A stretch of 64,000 bases of DNA from Eutreptiella sp. 'Long Island Sound 2002' (Eukaryota; Euglenozoa; Euglenophyceae; Eutreptiales; Eutreptiaceae), in the NCBI GenBank assembly GCA_964036045.1, contig OZ038391.1, positions 40,797,685 through 40,861,684 of the forward strand, given 5' to 3'. The notes under the pieces are model-generated. The model made no database searches, was not told the DNA's origin, and saw only the letters and a list, made by a program, of their open reading frames with translations. How positions within the stretch are numbered: the stretch's first letter is position 1; each line of letters opens with the position of its first letter. Made by a program: the position numbers and the translations under genes. Below are positions 46,700-59,400 of this stretch, piece after piece.

Positions 46700-46870
46700 G
46701 GGGGGACGGGCACCTACGGCGCCATCCGTAGGGCCTCCCGTGCAGTGACCCCACCAGTGGCGCAGAGGGGACGCGCACCAGTGGCGCCATCCACTGGACC
46801 CCCTGCGCCTGTTGCAGAGCGTGTGACGCAGAGGGGACGGGCACCAGCGGCGCCAACCGGTGGGCCCCCT
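46700..46870 (+). repeat. Three 64-bp GGCGCCATCC units, copy C
   Basis: GGCGCCATCC at about 46719 and 46784 with a degraded third (GGCGCCAACC) at about 46850. Followed by the donor-like block (GGTAAGT at about 47207). Confidence 0.65.
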
Positions 46871-47409
46871 GCGGCGTAAAATGAACTGTACTGATTAACT
46901 AGGTGGCCAGGGGATGCCACAAATGAATCCCCCATCCGCCTCCCCGCGTCTCTGCCATAGGACCTCAGGGGCCTCCATCGCGCTCGGGGGTGGCAGAGGC
47001 CCGGGGGACGAGAGCGCCCGGCCGCTTTGTAGCCGCCACTTCCAGCGGACTGATACCACGGCACCGGTATCAGGACGCTCGGAAGTGGATACACAGGCAC
47101 CAGGGAGAGGATGGGAGGTCGGCCCCCCCCGGGCTGTTGGGTGCCGAAACAGGGGCCCACCCCTCGTCCAGGGCGGCGGATGGCGCAAGAAGCCTTCGAG
47201 GCGTACGGTAAGTCCTCCCCGCTGCCCGCACTTCATCATCTTCCGAATCCACCCGGGTACGTACTTCCTCCGGTAAGTATGGGCACAGGAGGGAGCAGGC
47301 ACGGGACACTGAGCACCATGCGGAGACGCGGCGACTACCGCCGAGGGGGCAACAGCGGCTGGTGATCCTGGAGTGCGGGGCCTTTACCATGGAGCAGGGC
47401 GGGAAGGCC

Positions 47410-48470
47410 CAAAGGGAAACCTCCCCCCCCCCCCCGCGGCAGCCAAGTGCCTCGCCCCGTGGTTGTGCTGTGCCTACGACATGCCTGCGACGTGCGTGCA
47501 ACGGATGGGAGGCGACAAGGGCGCCCCACCCCCCCCCACCACCACCACCCCCCCGAGGGCGAATGCGGGAAGGGAGGGGGCGAAAAGTGCCCCCCCCCCC
47601 CCCCCCCCCCCGAGGACGACGCGGCAGGGTGGGGAGGCAGAGGAAGGAGAGTGCGAGACGAGCCACACGACCGTGCCCGTAGAGGGCGCGCTCCGTGCAA
47701 GCCCCGGCGGGGGGACCACCGGGGGTGCGGGCGTAGGATAGAAGGGGCGACGGAGGGAGCCGCGAGGCTAACCCCCCCCCCCCCCTGCAGAGGGACGAAA
47801 ACCACGCCTCGTGCCTACGACGCGAGGGCAACGGCAGGAAAACGACAAGGCCCCCCCCCCCCCACAAGCCTCCGCCCCCCCAAGGGTGGGGGTTGCGGGA
47901 AGGGAAGGGCAGGCAGCGGCCCCCCCTCACCAGCGGGGGGGGCACCGGGGGAGAGCACGCGGCGTGGACAGGGCAAAGGCAAGGGCCACGCGGCGTGCCT
48001 CACACCCCAGCAGGAGGACAAGTGCCGTGCCGCGTGCCAGTGCCGTGCCTGCGACGTGCTTACGCCGGAGGAAGGGCAACGAGGGCGCACCCCCCCCCCC
48101 CCTCGCCCCCACCTCCCGCACCCACCAAGGACAGAGGCGAGGGCAACGGGGAGATGGCGAGGGGACAAGAGGGATGACGGTAGCGAGCGGCGGACCCCCC
48201 CCCGGGGACACCGCGGCGGGGTGGAGAGACAGAGGGGCGAGACGACCGTGCCCAAGGGGGGGCGCGCGCCGTGCAAGCCCCGACGGGGGGACCGCCGGGG
48301 GTGCAACCGCAGGAAGGGTAGGGTGACGACGGGGGCCACACGGCAACCCCCCCCCCCAGCGGAGGGACAAGTGCCGAGCCTCGTGCCTGCGCCGAGCTTC
48401 CGACGTGCTTGTGCAAAAGGGAGGACAGCGAGAACCCCCCCCCCCCCCGCCTCCTACTCCGACGCCCACC
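47410..48470 (+). repeat. C-tract monomer array, copy C
   Basis: GTGCAAGCCCC(G)(A/G)CGGGG blocks at about 47694 and 48269, with the middle unit shortened; C runs reach about 20 at 47591-47610. An A-run follows near 48499. Confidence 0.65.
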
Positions 48471-49011
48471 CGCAGAAAGGGCGAGGGCGGCGAGGAGAAA
48501 AAAAAAAAAACACAAAGCGAGCAACCAAGGACACCAACATGCCGGAGCAGGGACAGGCAGCAGGGGCAGACGGGACAGGGCGGGAGCCAGGGGGCACAGC
48601 AAGGGGCCAGGGCCCCTGGGGATGAAGGCAGGGGAGCAGGGACCAACGGAGGGGGGCGGGGTGACAAGGGCCCGCGAACGACGCTGGTGAGGTACCCGAC
48701 CTCTGGGGTTTGGGGGCCCCCCCGGTGTCCGTATCGGCCCCATCTGAGCGCGAGCAATAAGGTGGGTTACGCCCGGGACCGATGGCCAGCGGCCCGAGGT
48801 GGCACCGGCCTGGGGGGGTGGCCAATGGGCCTGACCAGGAGCACTCCCCACGGCACGTACTGCGGTTCGTGTCCTGTGAGGGGCTGCGGGTAGGGCACAC
48901 CGTCCATCGGGGTAAGCAAGAGACGTGCCTAACCCGCAAGGACTCCCCAGAGACCCACAGTGTACCCGACCCCGGTGTGGGGAAGGGCCGACGTACCTGG
49001 TTACGGCGCAG

Positions 49012-49042
49012 TTCCATTTGTACTGAGCGGGTACAAATGGAC
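49012..49042 (+). promoter_or_regulatory. Hairpin in ORF1 leader, copy C
   Basis: TTCCATTTGTAC, 7-nt loop, GTACAAATGGAC: the outermost pair is lost by a G-to-T change and 11 pairs remain. It lies about 310 bases before the ORF1 ATG. Confidence 0.6.
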
Positions 49043-49350
49043 GGCCCGTACAACAGAGTTACACCCTGACGGGGAGTGCAAGCATCGGCCCCCCCGTGGG
49101 GAAACTCCCAGGGGGAGGGACCAGAGACAGCGTCGGGCCCCCCCCCCCCCCCCAACCCAAGGGCCAAGGGGCACACCAAGCGAGCACAGTCGGGGGCACA
49201 GGAACACGGAGGGGAGAAGGGGCGAGCAAGGGGGGTGCGCAGCTGTGTCGTGCGAAGTGTCGTGCAACCATACGCCAATAGCAAGCGGGACGGGCCATGG
49301 AGTCCACCCGTTCTCCCATGTCCTTAGCTCACACAGCCTTCGTTAGCTAA

Positions 49351-52300
49351 ATGTCGCTATCTGTCCCCACCAATCCCGCGGAGTTGCCAGCCTTCCGGCG
49401 ACGTGCCCGGCGCCTGGTAGACACAGTGTCTGATCTCGTCAGACACGGGCCGCACACGTACGCGGCGTTCCAGGCGCGCGTGGACGCGGACCGTCCGGCC
49501 AGGGACAACGGGTGGGACCACTTCGTCGACGTCTGCTTGCGGCAGATGTTGGCCCGCGATCCCCACCCGTACAACGCGCCCGACGTTCAGGCGCGGTTCG
49601 CAGCGGGCACGGTGCCGTTCGGGGTGCACCTGCTCAACCGACTACTCCGATGTCTACAAGATCTCGGGCAGCTCGAGGACGCGCAGCGCGGACGGCCCCC
49701 GGTGGGGTTGGCGGGGCAGCCGGGGTATGCGGCGCCGGGTGCGTTTCCGATGCCGCCGCCCCCTGGCCTCGGGCCCATGCCCATCCCGCCCTTTGGGACT
49801 CACCACCACCACCAACTTCATCTCCATCACCTACTTCATCACCCCGTCGGGTTCCCCATGATGCAGCATCACCTCCCACACCAACACGTACACCCGGCAG
49901 CTGTGCCACAGCCCCCAGTCCATCTTCACCTTCACCACCAACTGGCGGCTGTGCCACAGCACCCTCTCCACCTACACCATCACCCTCATCATCACCATCC
50001 GCACCGGCGTGTGGAGTACCCGCATCCCCTGCCCCAGCAGCACCCAAGACCGCCTCAGCACACGGTGCCGGTGCCGGAACCGGTACCGGTGCCTGGGCCG
50101 GGGCGGAGTGCCCAGCAGCAGGGGGTGTCGCAAGGGGCTGTGCCACAGCACCTCGTCCACTTTCACCATCACCGTCACCATCACCATCCGCACCAGCAAG
50201 TGGAGTACCCACATTCCCTGCCCCAGCAGCAATCACTGACGCCTCAGCACACGATGCCGGTGCCGGAATCGGTTCCGGTGCCTGAGCCAGGGTGGGACGC
50301 CCAGCAGCAGGGGGTTTCGCAAGGAGCTGGGCCACAGCACCCGGTCCACCTTCACCATCACCATCACCAACATCGTCCACACCAGCATGTGGAGTACCCA
50401 CATCCCCTACCCCAGCAGCACCCACGGCGGCCTCAGCACACAATGCCGGTGCTAGAGCCGGTACCGGTGCCTGGGCCGGGGCGGAGCGCCCAACAACAGG
50501 GGGTGTCGCAAGAGGCTGTGCCACGGCACCCCGTCCACCCTCACCGTCACCATCACCATCACAGTCCGCACCTGCATGTGGAATGCCCTCGCCCCCCGCC
50601 CCAGCGGCACTCACGGCCGATGCCTCAGCACGCCGTGTCGGTGCCGGTACCGGTGCCGGCTCCAGGACCGGGGCGGGGCGCCCAGCAGCAGGGGGTGTCG
50701 CAAGGGGAGGCACATGGTGTGCCCCCGGGCGAGGCGAAGAGTATGGGGGCACCTGCGCCGCCCCTGGCAGAGCCTCAACCGGAGGTTCCCGCGGCGGGGT
50801 CGCCACCGCGGACGGTCCAGATGCCGGACCCAGCCGTGCCGCGCGAGGCCCCGCCCGTGGTGCCGACGGGCCCGGAGCCAGTGGTGCCGGGTGGGATGCA
50901 GGGCGCGGCCCCAGCGGGGAGGACTACGACGGGGGTACAAGCGGGGGAGGATGCGGCGCAGGAGGCGGCAGTGGCTGGCCCGCGAGGCATCAGCGAGCTG
51001 CTCGCGCAGGCCCTGGAGGAGTACCGGCGGACGGCCGTGAGGAGTGGGGGAGCCGCGCCGGAAGGGGCTGACGCCGGCGAGCTAATAGCGCAGGCGCTCG
51101 CGGCTGTCGCCCCGAGGACGGACGGGGTTAAGGAGACGTCGACGGAGGCGGTTTCTTCGGGGGGACAGGACGCGGGGCGGGGTGTGCCGAAGGCGCAAAC
51201 GCCAGCGGAGGGCGTTGGGGTTGTGGAGCCCAGTGGGGGACGTGCCAAGGGGGAAGGAGTGGAGGAGTGGATGTGGGAGTGGCGGGAGTGGCGCCAGGTG
51301 GCACCCGGTGTGCCGTGTCCGGCGGGGCTGGCGTACAGCATGGACCTCCATGCGGGCACCAGCTGGGCCCGGCTGCCCGACAACTTGCGGGCACGGCTGG
51401 ACGCGGCGGAGGCGGCAAGGGGCGGAGGCGCTGACGAGCGGCCTCTGTGCCCTTCCCGCCGCGGCCGGACACGCCGCCGGCGGTGGTCGCAGCCGGGGAC
51501 GGGGCGGAGGGGGGGCAGGAAGCGGAGGAAGTGGAGGACGAGGAGGCATACGGGCCCGGCGAGTCGGCGCTGGCCCTCATGTTTGAGGACGACGCCGGGC
51601 CCGACGTCTACGCCGGCATGGACGAGGACCCGGCCAACGAGCCGCTGCGGCCCATGCCCACTGCGGTGCCGCCCCCTCCCCTGGGGAGCTGTGAGCGGCG
51701 GCACTGCAGGTACCATGCGGCCGAGGGCGCCCACAGGCACCGCCTCACGGGCACGGGGCAGCGGGGGGCAGAGATGCTGGCAAGCGCCCTGGAGCGCTAT
51801 GAGCTCCAGCGCCCAGGGCAGGTCGCCCGGGAGATGGCCCTGGCGGCGGCGTCCCCGGGCGACGGCAGGTCCGCTGTGTCCAACTGGGGGATGCGGCGGT
51901 CCTGGGTCATCACCCCGGTGATGTCCGGGCGGCCGAGCCCCAGGAAAGCCTCCCCCTGTCGGTGCGCCTGTCCGTGGTGCGCCTGATGGGCGAGGCAGGG
52001 CTGGAGGACGTGCGGCGGGACGAAGGCCTGTACGTGGCCTTGTGGCGGGGTGGGGCTGACGCTTGGCGTCGCGAGCAGGCTGGGCGGCCCCTCACACCCC
52101 AGGCGCTGGGGTCCCATGCGCTCCTGGTGGCGTTGCACCCCGAGGGTGCAGAGGTCGTGTTCGGCGCGGACCGCCTGCTGCTGACCGGGGATGGGGCGGT
52201 CCTCGTCCCCACCTCCAGCAGCTACCGCCTTGAGAGCCGCGGCGGTGACCTCAAGCTGCTGGTGGTGGTGGGCACGCGCCTCGACGGGAGCGCCGCCCCC

Positions 52301-55300
52301 CAGGGGTCCGAACGCGCGATCCCGGTGGGAGGAGACGGGGAAGCAGGCCGTGGCGGTGACGAGGTGGGGCAAGAGCAGCCCGCGGGGGAGGAGCAGCAGC
52401 AGGATCAGCCGGAGGTGGCCAGGGAGGAGGTGGACGTGCAGGCCATTGTGGCGGCGGCCCTGGCGAGGATCTCGGATGCTGCGGGCCCGCCGTCGACGAC
52501 GGAGGAACTGGAGGAGGAGGACCAGCGCAGGGGGGGTGAGGATGCGCAGGTCGCCATGGAACAGGACGAGGAGCCGGAGTTCAAGGGTGAGGAGGCGCAG
52601 GGTGCCGGGGAGCAGGACGAGGAGCTGGTGATCTTGGGGGCGAAGGAAGCGCGTGAGGTGAGCCCCAGGGAGCCGGGGGTGGCGGATAAGGCTGGGCCGA
52701 AGACGGGGGAGGAGGAAACCTGCAGGCACTGGGCCAAGGGATGGTGCATGCGGGCAGATGCCTGCCGGTACGCCCACCCCCAGCCGCCGGTGCCGCGGGG
52801 AGTACCCCAGGAGTTGCTCCTGATCCTCCAGGCCATGGCCCGTGTGGGGGCTCTCAGCCTGGACCGCAGCCGGGACCACGGCAGGGGCCACGGGACGTTG
52901 CTGCAGGATGCGGTGGTAAAGGCGCAAGGGGGAGGACTCCCGGCGGTGGTGTATGCGGTGGAGAGTGGGGGCCTGACCGAGTGGGCGGTGGCGTTGCCGT
53001 GTGGCATGGCGGCCCTGCTCACTCCGTTCCCGGTGGTCCCGTGGAGGGACATGGTCACCGTCCAGGAGGCCAACCTGGGATGGGTGTGCACGTGGCACAC
53101 ACATCCTGCCGGCATGGACCCTCGCGAGTGGCAGGCTAAGGCGGTCGTGACGTACCTGTCCTGGTCGTTGCCGGCAGCGCCGGGTGCGTGGGCGCAGTGG
53201 TGGGACAGGGCGCTCAGCTGGGCGAGGGATGGCAGTGCTGTGGCGGCCTGCCCTGACCTCCCTCGCGAGCCCGTCTCAGTCCAGCCGTGGACTGTCTCCC
53301 TGCATCTCCCCACGGTGGCGGCTCGTCTTGCGACCACGGACCCGGAGGTCTCGCTGCTGGGAGACCGAGAGGGGCCAGGGCTTCGCCTGAGTCAGGGGCT
53401 GGAAGTTCGCACCGCCCGCCTCCCCAGCCCTGTGGACGGGGACATCCTGGGGGGACTTCAGTTCACGCGGGCTGGCGGGGCTGACGTGTGGACCGCTGTC
53501 CATCGCCAGCTCCCAGACGCGTGGCCCCAGGTGTACCGGCCCCCTGGTCACGAGCGTCTTGTGGGAGTGGAATGGCGCGTGTGGGCCGCCAACGGCCCGT
53601 GCCCACCGGTGGTGGTCCTGCCCAGGAGGACCAACCACCCCAGCTGGGAGACCGTGGCGGTCTTGTGGGGATGGGTGGCGGTCCGTGGGGCCGATGGCCA
53701 CGTCTTCACTGCCCCAAGGGGCACGGTGATCGAGACCGACGGGGGGACGGCGTTGCAGCTCACAGCGGAGCCCCTGACCACGCATGCTGTAGTGGCCGTC
53801 CTCCAGTGGGGTGCCAACAAGCCGCAGCCCTGGCGCGATCAGGTCGCAGTGGCTGTCTGGCGGGACCTGCCGGTCCTTAGGGCCGCCGTCTGGTCAGGAG
53901 GGGCGGGGCGGCACCTCCCGGGCGCACTCCCCTGGCTGCGGGGCTGCGGAGACGCCTCTCCCCCGCCAGCTGAGTTGCGGGGCGCCCTGGAGCGAGTGTA
54001 CTCCGAGCCCAGGCACCAATTCCTGGTGGCCGCGGACCATGGGGTGGAGCTCAGCGACGACGTGGTCGCGCTGGCAGCCGACGTGGTGCAGTGCCTGGCC
54101 CCCCACGCCATGATGCTCCCGAGGGAGGGGTGGGAAGGCCAGCGGCACGACCAAACCCCGGCTGCCCTCCTCATTGCGAGGTACGTCGAGCTGGGGGGCT
54201 CAGAGGCGGTGTACCTCGACCGGTTGGAGACGCCGGACATGCGGCACTGGACGGCCCACCACCTCGTGGCCCCTGACACGCGGTTGGCAGTGGACCCGCT
54301 GGGCCGGCCTGTGGTGTCGGGGGCCCCGCCCCAATGGCCGCACACGTGGGACATGGCGGTCAGGACGATGCGCGTGGCACCCAGGGGCCAGAGGGCGGGA
54401 TGGCCGGGTGCGGAGCGTCTGCTGGCGGAGGCCCGGGCGGCACAGGTGCAGCAGCCGGCCGGCAACACCAAGGACTGTGGCGTGTGCGCCCTCATGTCCG
54501 CCGTCGGTACCCTCCTCAGGGTGCCGAGGCCGGGCAACCTCCCGTCCGCGCTGGACAGGCGGTGGGTGGCGGCGGTGGTCCTCAACAGGGACATGGGGCC
54601 CATCGCGCGTCTGCCGTCCCTGGGGGAGCTGCCTGCGGCGGTGTTGGAGGCCCTGCCGGCGCCCCGCGCGCCCTTGGACCTGGCAAACGTCCCGCACAAC
54701 GTGGGGCTGCCCGGGGCGCGCATGCAACATGCCCTGCTGTGTATGGCAGCGGCGTCGGACGGGGGGATGTCCATGCTGGCGACAGTGTCCCTGCAGCACG
54801 TGCAGGACGCGATGCAGCAGCAGCGGATGCATGCCCCCCAGCCGTGGGAAGAGAGCGCCAAGCGGTGGCTGCGGGTGGAGAGCGTGTCCTCCACCCATAC
54901 GGTGGGCATGGCGGATATGGGGCGGTTGGTGGTGTTGGAGGGGGCGGAGTATTGGGCCTGTGTTCGGGTGGAAACGGGGGGACTGGAGTGGGTCGTAGTC
55001 ACCGCGTGCTATCAGGAGGCAGCAGTCCAGGGGCCCGGCCTGCTACCGGGTGTTCCAGGAGTGCCTCAGTGGGCTGGGGCCGGTGCGCAGGGCGCACAGG
55101 TGCACGGCCGAGGACATCCCGCCAGCGCCGGCGGTCTTCCTGGAGGTCACGCGGCCGCCGGTGGTCCAGGGGCAGGACGTCTGGCCCGTAGTCCCGAGCA
55201 ACATGTGGCAGGCTGAGCATGCAGCTGGCATATGCAGGGCGCTGCAGGGTCACGCGGCGGCCCTCCCCAGGGCCCCGGCGGCGCAGTCGTCCAGCAACAG

Positions 55301-56468
55301 GCCGGCAGCCTCGCTTGCACTGCTGCATAGCACGTCGCGGGCGTGGTACTGGGTTGTGGCGGCGTTGGAGCCCCACTCCTCGGCGCTGCGCCTGTACGAT
55401 CGCGGGCAGGGCACGGTGCTCACGGTCCGCCCCGCCGACCTGGAGGCCCTGCACCTTAGTGCACTGAGTGGCGACGGGGGCGACGCGCTGTACCTCCAGG
55501 GGACCGTGGCAGGCGCGGCCGCGACACGCTTCCGCCGGCAGAGCGGAGGAGATGCCCTCCGCCTGGTTATGGCGGAGAACATGGGGCCGTGGCTCCGGGC
55601 GTTCTCCACTTCCAGGTGGAGGGTCGAGGGCGACCGGGAGAAGTTCGCCGACGCGTGGCGCCGCTAGGTGGATGAGCAGTTTCCCGTGGGGGGAATGCTG
55701 CACCTGCCGCAACCACCAAGCGTGCCACCAGTGCGGCCTGCGGCGCCCCCGGCTGCGGCGGCGAAGCAGGCCCCGAAAGCGGCGCCCCAGCCGCCGCCCA
55801 AGAGGAGCCCCCCGCCTCAGTATGGCGCCTATGTCAACATTCGGTACGTGCTGCGGCACTTCGGCGGTGACTTGGCCACGGATCAGCGTGGGACAAAGAC
55901 GATCAACGTCTGCCCCTGGTCTCGGCTGGATGGGGCTGGTCACTGCACATGGAAAGCTGGCACGCACTGCCGGCCTACCCACCTCCACCCCAAGGACCTG
56001 CTAGACCACATCCAGCGGGACCATGTGACTGATCCGGCACAACGGGACCAGGCGCTGGCCATGCTGGCTGGCGTTATGCCGGGGGGCCAGGCGGGGCCTT
56101 TCGCGTCGGCCCAGGCGGGGTCCAGAGCGCTCACGCTGCCCACGGGTGCCCGCCCTGCGGCGGGGCGCGGGGCGTCGCCGTCGGCAGCACGGTCTCGGGC
56201 GATTGGGTCTGCAGCGCGGCGTGGGGCAGTGACTTCTACGGGGAGTACGGCGGCAAGTACGTCCGGCGGGCAGGCTGAGGGGGAGCCCGCCGCATCTGCC
56301 GGGTCTCAGCAGGCGACGACATCCTCGGGCGGAGGCCCACGGGGTTAGGGGCCACCTCGCCAGCCACCCGCGCCGGATGCAGGTGGTCCCCCAGAGCCTG
56401 CTGGTGGCCCCTCTCCATCCAGTGATCCGGATCCGGCGGGGGGCCCCGATCCACACGTGCAGCCATGA
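49351..56468 (+). pseudogene. ORF1, copy C: multidomain protein (broken)
   Basis: Conserved ATG to conserved TGA (56466-56468). Breaks: -1 nt near 51447, -1 nt near 51868, -2 nt near 55010, TAG 55665 (TGG in A and B) and TAG 56346 (CAG in A and B). The N-terminal domain and His repeats are open to 51440. The frame from 51962 to about 55010 holds the CCCH finger (about 52721-52777), JAMM-like HTHP (about 53096) and C48-like HW (about 54245) with the DCGV Cys at 54476. In the second C48-like region the His is Tyr (about 55348) and the Cys position is Ala (55554), so this copy has lost two catalytic positions there. The C2H2-like finger (about 55909-56025) is intact. Confidence 0.75.
49800..50690 (+). 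repeat. His/Pro/Gln-rich coding tandem repeat in ORF1, copy C
   Basis: About five units with VEYPHPLPQQ, PPQHTMPV and runs of 5-8 His. Some units differ from copy A (for example QQQSLTPQ), showing drift and unit turnover. Confidence 0.7.
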
Positions 56469-56480
56469 AGGGGCCCCGCC
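56435..56480 (+). promoter_or_regulatory. UGA hairpin between ORF1 and ORF2, copy C
   Basis: Arms are identical to A and B, with one substitution in the loop (ATCCACACG for ATCCTCACG). TGA 56466-56468 is in frame with ORF2. Confidence 0.55.
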
Positions 56481-59400
56481 TCCGACACCAGAGCGGCGGT
56501 GTCCTGGAACGTCCAGGGCTCGTTGCGGGGGGACGGTGTACCAGTGACCCCAGGTATGCTCGACGGTGAAGCGGTGGCGGCGGGTATCATGAAGGCCGAG
56601 GGTGCCATCCTGGGCCTATTCCAGGAGACTGGCCTGCAGGACCCTCAAGGTGTGGTGCACTCCGAGAACCAATGGCGTCACCATGGGTATCATACGTACC
56701 CAGGGGTGGATGCCCAGGCGGCGTCGGCGGCGGCGGTGCGCGGCGGGCTCTTGATTGCCCTTCGGGCGGACGTGTTCGCCGCGGAGGAGGTTCGAGACAT
56801 CGTGGACATCGTGCCGGGCAAGGCCATGGCCCTGGATGTGGTGACCGCAGGTGGCACCCTCACGGTCATCAACGTCCACGGCCCGGGTAGCGGCGGCGAC
56901 TCCTGGGCGTCTAAGGCGTCCTTCTGGGCTGACGTGGCCATGTACGCGGCGGCCAAGAGCGCGGGTGGCACCAGGGCCGTGCTCCTCGGAGGGGACTTCA
57001 ACGTGTGGCTGGAGTCCCCGTGGCACCCTACCACGAGGAGGTTCCAAGCCCTGTGGGAACAGTGTGGCTTCCGCAGGGCAGGCCCGGAACGGGAGGAGGA
57101 CAGGAGGCCCACGAGGGCGGGGCACCGACTGGACTCCTTCCTTCTGAACTCGCCTCTGGTCCCGTGGGCGGCGCGTGAGCGCCCTCACTTGGCGCCGGGG
57201 CGGTCTCCAGCGTCGCTGGGGTCGGATCATGGCCCTGTGGTCCTGGACATCCCGCTAGCGGTGGCCGGCAAAGAGAGGGTCACCAGGATGGCCTACTCGC
57301 ACGCCCAGGGCAGGCTGCACGCCATACGCCCGGACTCCCCGGGGGTTCGTGAGGCGGTGGCGGCAGTACTGCAGAAGGCCTGCGGGGATCAGCGGCTACA
57401 GGCGTGGCTCTCATCGGACCAGGACACTGCCACCATGGGCACGTCGGAGGTGCAAGCGGTCTTTGACCTGCTCTACGCCTTCCGTGATGACGTGTCCAGG
57501 GTCACGGGAGTGCGCATGCCTTCCGGCGTGGACCCGCAGTACCCGTACGGGCAGGCGGAAACGGAGGCGTCGCTGGACCAGGTCCTCTCGGATCAGCAGG
57601 CCCTGGCCTGGCGTGCCCATCAGCTGTGGCAACGGGACGCGGCGGCGGCCGGACTCCACTCCCAGGAAGCGACTGCCCTGCTACAGCACCTCCGGCGAGT
57701 GGACCCCGACCTGTCCCCCGCCTCGGTTGAGGACCTGCGTGCCGCATTGGACCAACAGCTCCGCCAGCTGGAGACACGCGTGGAGGAGCTGCGGGATGTC
57801 CTCAGGAGCAACAGGCGCCGGTCCATCAAGGACTACTGGCGGGGCAGGGTACCGGACCTGCAGCTCCGATGGACGGCGATACGGGGGGCCATCAACGTGG
57901 TGAACTATGCCCCGTCAGTCCTATGGTCCGTACGCGTCCGCGAGTCGGAGAAGGTGCTCTTGGAGGCCTCGGACGTCATTGGCGAGGTCCAGAGGTATTG
58001 GGAGGCCTGTACGCCAAGCGGCCAGTGAACCTGCCGGCCTTCGAGCGGCTGGTCCGGGCCCACATTCCCAAAGGGGTGCCGGAGGAGTGGAGGTCGGTAC
58101 AGGACTACACCATGCAGGACCTTAAAGACGCCGTGAGGCAGGCCGTGGCGGACGACAAAGCTCCGGGGTCCAACCGGGTCACGGCTGCCCTCATAGCAGA
58201 GCTGCCTGAACCGGTGCAGGGGCTCCTGGTGCATGCGTACAGGGCAATCCTGCGGGGTGCGGATGTCCCGGAGTCCTGTCACGAGGCCATTATCTGGCTG
58301 ATGCCCAAGGGCACAGCCACGGGCAACCTGGACGAGTACAGGCTGATAGCGCTGGGGCAGCAAGACATGCGAATGCTCATGACCCCCCTCATGCGGAGGT
58401 TCACAGCTGTTCTGGCACGCAAGGGACTGGCCGCGGACTGGCAGTTCGGAGCCATGCCGGGCTCCACGGCGGCTGCCCCGGTGTTCCTGGCCCAGCGCAG
58501 GCTGCAGCGTGGGATGGAGGAAAACCACGTCCTGGCCTTCGATATGTCGAAAGCTTTTGACACAGCGCCGCACGGAGCACTGGCGCTCCTCCTGCGCCAC
58601 ATGGGTGTCCCGGAGGAGCTCATCAGGCTCTTCCACACCCTCAGCTGCGGGTCCCTGGTGCGCATCGTCACTGCGCATGGCCCGACGCCGAGCATACGGC
58701 TCCACAGGGGCCTGCGGCAAGGCAGTGCGGAGAGCGCTGTGCTCTACCTCCTCCTATTGGAGCCTCTCCTGCGGAGCCTCGCCTGTAAGGCGCGGGGAGA
58801 TGCTCGCCACGCGGTGCCACCCCTGGTACAGGCGTACTGTGATGACCTCCTGCTGATAGCGCACTCCCTGCCGCAATTCCTGGAGTATGCGGCGATGATA
58901 GCGCGGTATCTCACGGACATGGGCATGTCCCTCAACGTGAGCAAATGCGCCTATGCCAGTACTGCTCGCATCCACTCGATTATGGTATACCTGAACCCGG
59001 GGGACACAGCGGCCCCATGGGTATGCTTACGTGCCAAGGGCACGGTACCATACTTGGGCCTGCGCCTCGATCCCAGGGGGATGGCGACCATGAAGGAGAA
59101 ACATGTACTCCGGTGTGAAGCCCTGCTGGGCTGGTGCAAGAACACGCTGGGGCCGGCGTCGGTGCCTCATGAGGTGATGGCGGCCGTGGTTGGTGGCATC
59201 GTGCGGTACGCGGCGCCCTACCTGTCCGACACGGCGGAGGCGGTGGTCAAGCTGAATACTGCCATCAAGGCTGCGGCCCTGCAGTTCGAGAAGCTGCCCA
59301 AGGACCTGTCCAACGTGGCGGTGCGGTCAGGTCATGGGCTACGGTTGGCGGATGTCCAGGTTATATGCCGCGACTCCGTCGTGGCGACCGTGGCTCAGCT